Positions 58,003 through 64,000 of a DNA stretch of 64,000 bases are shown piece by piece (position 1 is the stretch's first letter; each line of letters starts with the position of its first letter). A program made the position numbers and the translations under genes. The notes below the pieces were generated by a model. The model was given only the letters and a program-made list of their open reading frames with translations, did no database searches and was not told the origin of the DNA. Where the stretch lies: the NCBI GenBank assembly GCA_032718475.1, contig JAUCBJ010002497.1, positions 62,001 through 126,000 of the forward strand. The letters run 5' to 3'. This DNA is from Nemertoderma westbladi. Its lineage: Eukaryota; Xenacoelomorpha; Nemertodermatida; Nemertodermatidae.

Positions 58003-60140
58003 AATTACCCTTAATAGGGTTTACTATAGGAGTTTCCACTTCACTAGCAGTATAGATGCGTGTAGGCTCCACACCTTGCGCATGAAATACTTCAGACCTA
58101 ACAGGTTGACACATTGTTATAGGGGTTGGTGGTATACCCCTTTGGGTATTTACTAATTTGTCGCGTTCCAACGCGATACTCTGCTGCACCTCTTGCAACT
58201 CTAACCTACTTTCCCTTACTGTGCCCTTGAACTGCTGAACAGTTCCTTCCATCTCCCGGACCTGCTGAGAGGAGCACTTACGGTGTTCCCTCAGCTGCTC
58301 GAGCAAGAGACCCATCTCCCGTTGTCCCTCAGCTACCCACTCGACCGCCGAAGCGGGAGTCGCCAACGTAGTAGCGGGCGAGCGAGAGACGAAGGGCGAT
58401 AAATTCTTGATATCTTGCTCGCCGTCCAGGATGGGTTCGGACTCGGGAACAGTCCTACTGGGCACAGGTAGTTTCGTGCTGTGCAAAGGGAATTTAGAGG
58501 TAGGTTCTGGGAGTACAGGTGTCTCTATCACCGAAGGGGTGGCTTCGAGAACAGGCCCAATTATTTCAGGTTCATCTACTATAGTAGGGAGTCTTTCTAC
58601 TTTAATAATTTAATTACTCTGTCTTTTGGGAGTAGATCGACACATCATCTGCATTTGACTAGCTGTTAACTGTTTATTTATGCAGTCTTGATTCTCTTGA
58701 ATATTTTCCAACTCTAGTTGGGTGGTTTCTTCAGACGCTCTCCGTTCTGCTTCTGCCACTGCCTCTGCCGCTGCCACTGCCGCTTTTCTTTCCGCTTCGG
58801 ATGCTGCCACTGCTGCCTTTCTTTCCGCTTCTGCCGCTGCCACTGCCGCTTTTCTTTCCGCTTCTGCCGCTGCCACTGCCGCTGCTGCTTTTCTTTCCGC
58901 TTCGGCCGCTGCCACTGCCGCTTTTCTTTCCGCTTCTGCCGCTGCCACTGCCGCTGCTGCTGCTGCTGTCTTTCTGTCTTCTATACGTTTTTTCTTTACC
59001 TGTTCTTCTTGGACCCTAGTGATGCGGAGTCTTTCATCAAATTTAGCTTGGTTCGCAGCTAACATTTCCACATCTATTGCGTCCAACACAAGATTGGCTC
59101 CTTCACTATTAGGGCGAAGTCCAGACAGCCGTCTCCTCAACTCTTCGTCACCTAGAAATCGTTGATAGTCTGACAGATAGATGTCAATAGCATCCCTCTT
59201 ATGCGGTTTCTCAGCTGTCGCTTCACTTTCCACTTGGGAAAAGGTAGCGTCTGTTGATTCTCCATGGGTTGAGCGCTCAGCCAGCTGAGATTTCCACTGG
59301 GCCGTTCCTTGAACCTTGTGACTCACCCGCTGGAACCAAGTCTTTACAGCAACTTGCAACGACGTGTCTTGTCTTCTTTTCGAAGCTTCCTCAAAGGCCG
59401 ATAGGATTAGTCTGATACTTAGAATTCTTTCTCTAACTTGATAAAGCAGCTCTCCCTGCTCTTGAGGTCCTTGGGGTTGTCGAAACAGTTGTTCCTCTAA
59501 TCGCTCCAAAGAGCTGAAGAATCCCTGTACGTATCCTGCTGCCGACCTCTTCCATACAGCTGGATCACTGGTGTCTTTTGTCACTCCCATCCTGTGTATG
59601 TCTTCCCAGGCAGCTTCTGATAAGTCAAACGGGAGTCCGGGTCCGGGGAAGTTCCATTGCGACTCGACAATAGACTTCAGTTCTTCCCTTGTGTATCCCG
59701 CATAACTATCCTTGGTCGATCGCTTACTTCTCAATCTGGTGTTCCTCCACCGCAATCAATACCCTAGTGAGTACGGCTGCAGGAAGGATGAGAAGGGGAT
59801 CCGAATAAACCACATCTGCCATCTTTGCTCCACGCTCGGGTGTCAGCTCTACAGTATCCGCACTACTGGAACTGTCGGGCTGCTGAGAAATAAGTTCTCG
59901 GCTCGAGTGTTGCTGCTGTTCAACAGCTGCTTCTTGGTCCTGCTTGACCTGAGCTCAAGTGCCTATGATAGACCTACGGTGTTGGACTAGCCTAGGGTCT
60001 GATACTACTACTGGAGGGATGATCTTTCTTACAGTAGGAGGTGAGTTGAACTTCGGTCTCACACGTTCCACACTCCTGTCTGGGTCACAGATGGTTGTAT
60101 CTAGGAGACTGTCTGACAGGTTTTGCTTTGTGTCAGACAT
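58003..60140 (-). pseudogene. gag: B1 gag, N-terminal part, broken
   Basis: Starts MSDTKQNLSDSLLD at 60140. UGA at 59955 and a frameshift near 59755 break it. The middle open part (59755-58610) has a conserved-looking N-terminal domain missing in B2, then a coiled coil of KAAVAAAEAER repeats (58740-58970), then a stop and frame change near 58610. Cut at 58003 by element A; the rest is at 25123-24300. Confidence 0.82.
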
Positions 60141-62261
60141 GTTTGTTTGTACAGTTGAATGCCTACTGCTATATTACAGTTAAAGCAAGTCTAGTAATTC
60201 AGTATCACTGTTAGCCTAGTAATTAATTACCGATATCGTTACTCTATGTAATGTGATATATATACAATATATTAGAGTACCGGTATATACTTATAGTATA
60301 TATAAGTATTATTACAGACTAGGTTTGTCACAGAATACCGGTATATAATTTCAGCGCAAATATATAAATATATAATAAGCCTATCGTGAATACCGGTATA
60401 CAGCTTACACTTATAGTATATATAAGTATAATTACAGACTATAATTAATTACAGAATACCGGTATATAATTTCAGCGCAAATATATAAATATATAATAAG
60501 CCTATCGTGAATACCGGTATACAGCTTACACTTATAGTATATATAAGTATAATTACAGACTAGAATTAATTACAGAATACCGGTATATAATTTCAGCGCA
60601 AATATATAAATATATAATAAGCCTATCGTGAATACCGGTATACAGCTTACACTTATAGTATATATAAGTATAATTACAGACTAGAATTAATTACAGAATA
60701 CCGGTATATAATTTCAGCTCAAATTTATAGAAATAAATATAATAAGCCTATTGTAAATACCGGTATGTCAATTATTTTAGAATAATTGAATTTCTGAATT
60801 TTAGGGGTTACTTGGTTACTTTACTTTACCTTATTACCGTTATTTAAGCAGTAGTCCAACTGATATTAAGACCTAATTGTTGTATGACAGGCCTACTATT
60901 TTATAAATCGGTTTTTAAATGGGTTTTTGTCAATATTTGAAATAAATGTTATTATTTCTGGGAAGGAGTCACTGCACAGAAGCTGTACGCTCTCAGTGAA
61001 GTGCTACTTGTTGGACACTAAAACAAATAATTATAATTTGCCTAAATTACTTAATACTACAAATTACGTACAATTCGGGGTGAGATTACAATCTCTAAAT
61101 AAACACAAAAATTACACATACGAATTTTTAGGGTAATTTTACAAAAAGTCTACAAACCAGCCTAACAAAGGGTTAGAATATCTGGTTATTACAAACAGAC
61201 AGGATACTACGGTATTTGAAAATAACAAAGCAGTAATAAATATACTGCGTTGTCCAGATAGGAAAAATACCACCGTCTGACGACTTATAGCCGTATCGCT
61301 ATAAGTACTACGTTATGTATCACGGAGTGTTCCTACCTAGAACTTAATTACCGCGGCCTACCAGAGCCAACGTGCCTATTAACCACTTTACAACACAAAT
61401 ATACTGCCTACACACTAATTACCTTCGGAAAGTACTGTACACTAAACCCTAAATTAGGTACAAGTACTTATACAACAAATAATCAGCAGTTAAAAATACT
61501 TGTACAGCTAAAAGAACCACGGTATCTGCTGGAGTGACCAAAGCATAAAATCTCCAGTCTTTACCTACGCCGAACAGCCCTGATGTAGTACCGGGGTTAA
61601 TTTAACTATAACGGTATGTATAACAAGCACAATTACTGTAGGAATAAACTTGGGGTTTGTGAATGTTGCGAATAATCGCATAAACTCTGAATAATAAATA
61701 TTACGCTACCCGTACAGACTACACAAACAAAATACAAACCAAATGCTGGCAGACTACTATCAAGCCTAAATAAACTACAGTATATGCAGACTCCGAAATG
61801 GTTAGTTAGTATGCGTTCTAACCGAGTAGTACGACTTATTCTTTCAGGGGGATTTACCTTACAGCACTGGATGCCACCCACTTTCCTAACTAGTACTTTA
61901 TCGGACATACACTCTACACACACTGCAATCTCTTCAGACTTAACAACAGTCAGACAACAGTCTAGCCTACAAATTATCTGTACAATCTGAGCAGGCTTAC
62001 ACGCCTTCTGCTCAATATCAACTTACAAATAAATAAAACTGACAGAAATAAGTAAAATCCCAATAAAAACCAGGGCTGCAGTCCCTGATTAAATATCAAG
62101 ACCTACCGGTATACAATTATCAAAAATCGAATAATACTGCTGTACCTGTACTGCTGTAAGTACCGGTCCGAGTGGTTAGGTAGTCAGGCCTACTGGTTAC
62201 CGGTCGACCGGTACTTTTGCCCTTTATTGCCTACGTGCAATAAAGAAGCTATAACTGTTAT
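60141..62261 (-). other. B1 leader
   Basis: Homologous to the B2 leader, with one copy of the 288-bp block that B2 has twice and no ORF. Confidence 0.7.
60289..60735 (-). repeat. 121-bp tandem array in the B1 leader
   Basis: About four copies, each with cttatagtatatataagta and two taccggtat palindromes. B2 has about two rough copies (41155-41420), so the array differs in copy number between family members. Confidence 0.85.
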
Positions 62262-63399
62262 TGTTCGCGCTTTCAGACCTTTAGCAGTTTAACCTGCCAA
62301 ATTTAGGTGTCTTCTAGGTTATAAATCGACTTTAGCCTATGACGAGTATTTGATACTCTACATTAGCCGAAGCCAGCCTATGCGCGACCATTCACCCGCT
62401 GGATATACCCGGGAGACTGGATTCGGAAGCTCTGACCTTATTGCGATGTAGGCCTACTGTATTATTCGATTGATCGTTAATATATAATCTCTGACCAATA
62501 TTATTCACTTTCGGGAAATATTAACAGTTCCTTTAGGACGTGGCGCTCTAAGTATGTAAACAGAGTTATGACTTACACTAAACACAACGGGATGGCTAAT
62601 GATTCACGTATAAAGCGCATTCTTTAGGAGATGCTTTGTTAACTGTCACAGTCATGCACACTACCGCACAATGCTGCACACCGATCTGCCGACCTTCACT
62701 AATTTTAGTCACATATAAAGAAAACAGCAACTGACACATGTAGTGCCTATGAAATAGCATTAGATTCACTCCAAAACCAATATAATGTAAGTCGCAATTG
62801 CTATATGTAACCGGTCTCTTACCTTCAGTATATCAAGAAGATTGGGGTTTTATGATTATTTATCGATATTATCCAAATATAACAATATTCCATCAACTGA
62901 TATAATTAATAACCGACAGTAAATAGCAGTAAAATAATGCGGTGTTTGTAAGAGATATGACCATATGACAAGTGTGATTCGTTTGATAACAGTTATACGT
63001 TTCTATGATCAAAGCCGGTCTAATGTTTGGCTAAAGTCTGAAACACAGAATAATTCCACAGCCGGTGTTCTAGGCTTAGGAAAAATACACACTGACTGAA
63101 TTGCGTGAGTTTCTGGATACAATGTCCAACACAGAGTGAAAACCGCTCTGATTGGTCGACCGAACAAAGAACGAACAAAGAACAAAGAAAAAGTTACACG
63201 TGGACACAGCTGATAGATGTCGTCATCTGAGTTCCGATGTTTAGAGTATTTGAGCTTATTGCGGAGAAAAATGGCTTTTTATGTCCGCTAAAGCACACAT
63301 GCAGACATAGCGGGCAAAATCGCTTGTTATGTCCGCTAAAATACCTACTCGGTATATTGCGGAGAAAAATAGCTTGTTACATCCGCAAAAGCTTTTACA
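62262..63399 (-). repeat. B1 5' LTR (1,138 bp)
   Basis: Differs from the 3' LTR by an 11-bp duplication (gaacgaacaaa) near 63170 and about ten substitutions. Carries the same three-copy dyad repeat at about 63263-63393. Confidence 0.9.
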
Positions 63400-64000
63400 A
63401 AAAGTCTGTTTAAAAACTTGTTTTGTAACACTGTGTTAAAAGCAGATGAGTAGTCTATGAATAAACATTTTACAATTGTGTGTCTTTCATCTAACGCTTT
63501 TGTAATCTGATGAAGGAGGTATAAGATCGCATCAGCTGTAGAATAACCTTTTTTGTATGCAAATTGAAAAATATCATCAGTGGCGATTTACTTGCATTAC
63601 GAAATATATCTAGAGCCAATCTGTCTAAACACCTAGAACTCAAAGGAGTAACACGTACTGGTCTGAAGCTGGTTTTTTCAGAAAATGATGAATCACATCT
63701 TTTAGGTAAGGCAGATGTCAAAGACGAATTCCAACATTGCGGGTATTTTTGTTGATGGAAACTATCTCTGAATAGTAAAGCATAAGGTATAGAAAGTTCT
63801 TTTGCAAAGGTTTTATAGCAAATTGCAGAAACAATGCTACTACTTACGTATTAATTTCTCAACCACAATCGGATCAACATGAATATCATTATCATACGAA
63901 CATCGATTCTGTAGTCCATCCACCATCCGCATGGCAGAACGTAAACACAGCAGCAACAGCAAAGGAGTTGATCCCAGCATCAAGTTCAACGAACCCAGCT
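63400..64000 (-). pseudogene. LINE 2, 5' half of the RT ORF
   Basis: Minus-strand pieces, with frame breaks: DPIVVEKLI, SFRPVRVTPLSSRCLDRL, FAYKKGYSTADAILYLL and the RT palm block LFIDYSSAFNTV, ending at 63405 beside the TSD. Continues at 19861 downwards. It runs off the window edge. Confidence 0.82.

Larger units (their letters stand above)
19867..63399 (-). mobile_element. BEL/Pao element B1 (outer shell, split by element A)
   Basis: Minus-strand LTR retrotransposon with canonical TGT...ACA LTRs (62262-63399 is 5', 19867-20993 is 3') and 5-bp TSD AAAAG (19862-19866, 63400-63404) in a LINE. Without the element A insert (25129-57997 plus one TSD) it is about 10.7 kb. It keeps a leader, a broken gag, a tail of pol and a broken 3' ORF. 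It lacks protease, RT and integrase, and so is non-autonomous. LTRs differ by about ten substitutions and one 11-bp indel. Confidence 0.88.

Noticed and set aside
58718-59165. Plus-strand ORFs of Ser/Ala- or Phe/Cys-rich repeats
   Set aside because: Antisense shadows of the Ala/Glu/Lys coiled coil of B1 gag.

Overview
This is a eukaryotic, almost certainly invertebrate-animal, genomic window. It holds two animal-type genes (a PHF20-type chromatin reader and RSPRY1), BEL/Pao LTR retrotransposons, LINEs, a tRNA-derived SINE, fold-back elements and many minisatellites. There are no bacterial operons, no ribosome-binding-site logic and no CRISPR. I cannot narrow the phylum from sequence alone. 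Both host genes are intronless here, which is unusual for these families.

Layout. (1) 1-7.6 kb: convergent host genes PHF20-like (266-3604, +) and RSPRY1 (5848-7509, -), separated by a 21-bp minisatellite. (2) 7.6-17.1 kb: gene-free, packed with inverted-repeat (fold-back/MITE-like) elements, 20-, 20- and 30-bp tandem arrays, poly-C runs and many TTCnnGAA dyads. (3) 17.15-18.3 kb: a decayed LINE reverse-transcriptase fragment (-). (4) 18.9-64 kb: a nested transposon stack that I could resolve layer by layer from target-site duplications (TSDs): a second LINE (-; split into 18947-19866 and 63400-64000) contains BEL element B1 (19867-63399, -; TSD AAAAG). B1 contains giant BEL element A (25129-57997, +; TSD TTTAT). 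A contains BEL element B2 (38157-52274, +; TSD GGGCG). B2 contains a 2.4-kb fold-back DNA element (44706-47118; 8-bp TSD CTGATTAC). One arm of that carries a tRNA-derived SINE (about 46100-46337, -).

Element A is the most interesting object. With B2 removed it is about 18.7 kb. It has 1,837-bp LTRs with non-canonical TA...TA ends, a tRNA-like Pol III-type box pair and a perfect dyad next to a TATA box inside the LTR, and three near-identical hairpins in the leader. It has a full gag-protease-RT-RNaseH-integrase region in which the RT YxDD block is deleted. Downstream of integrase, in the env position, is an extra ORF of about 1,240 codons with three CCHC zinc knuckles, split by B2. A roughly 20-bp near-palindromic motif recurs 13 times along A, in two reading frames and in non-coding DNA.

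Elements B1 and B2 are non-autonomous relatives of each other. They keep Gag (B2 also protease) but lack RT and integrase. They share with A a polypurine-like sequence next to the 3' LTR and the 5-bp TSD size, so a BEL machine of A's type could have moved them; that is inference. LTR pairs read by eye differ by about 1% for B1 and A and about 0.1% for B2, which agrees with the nesting order for the youngest layer.
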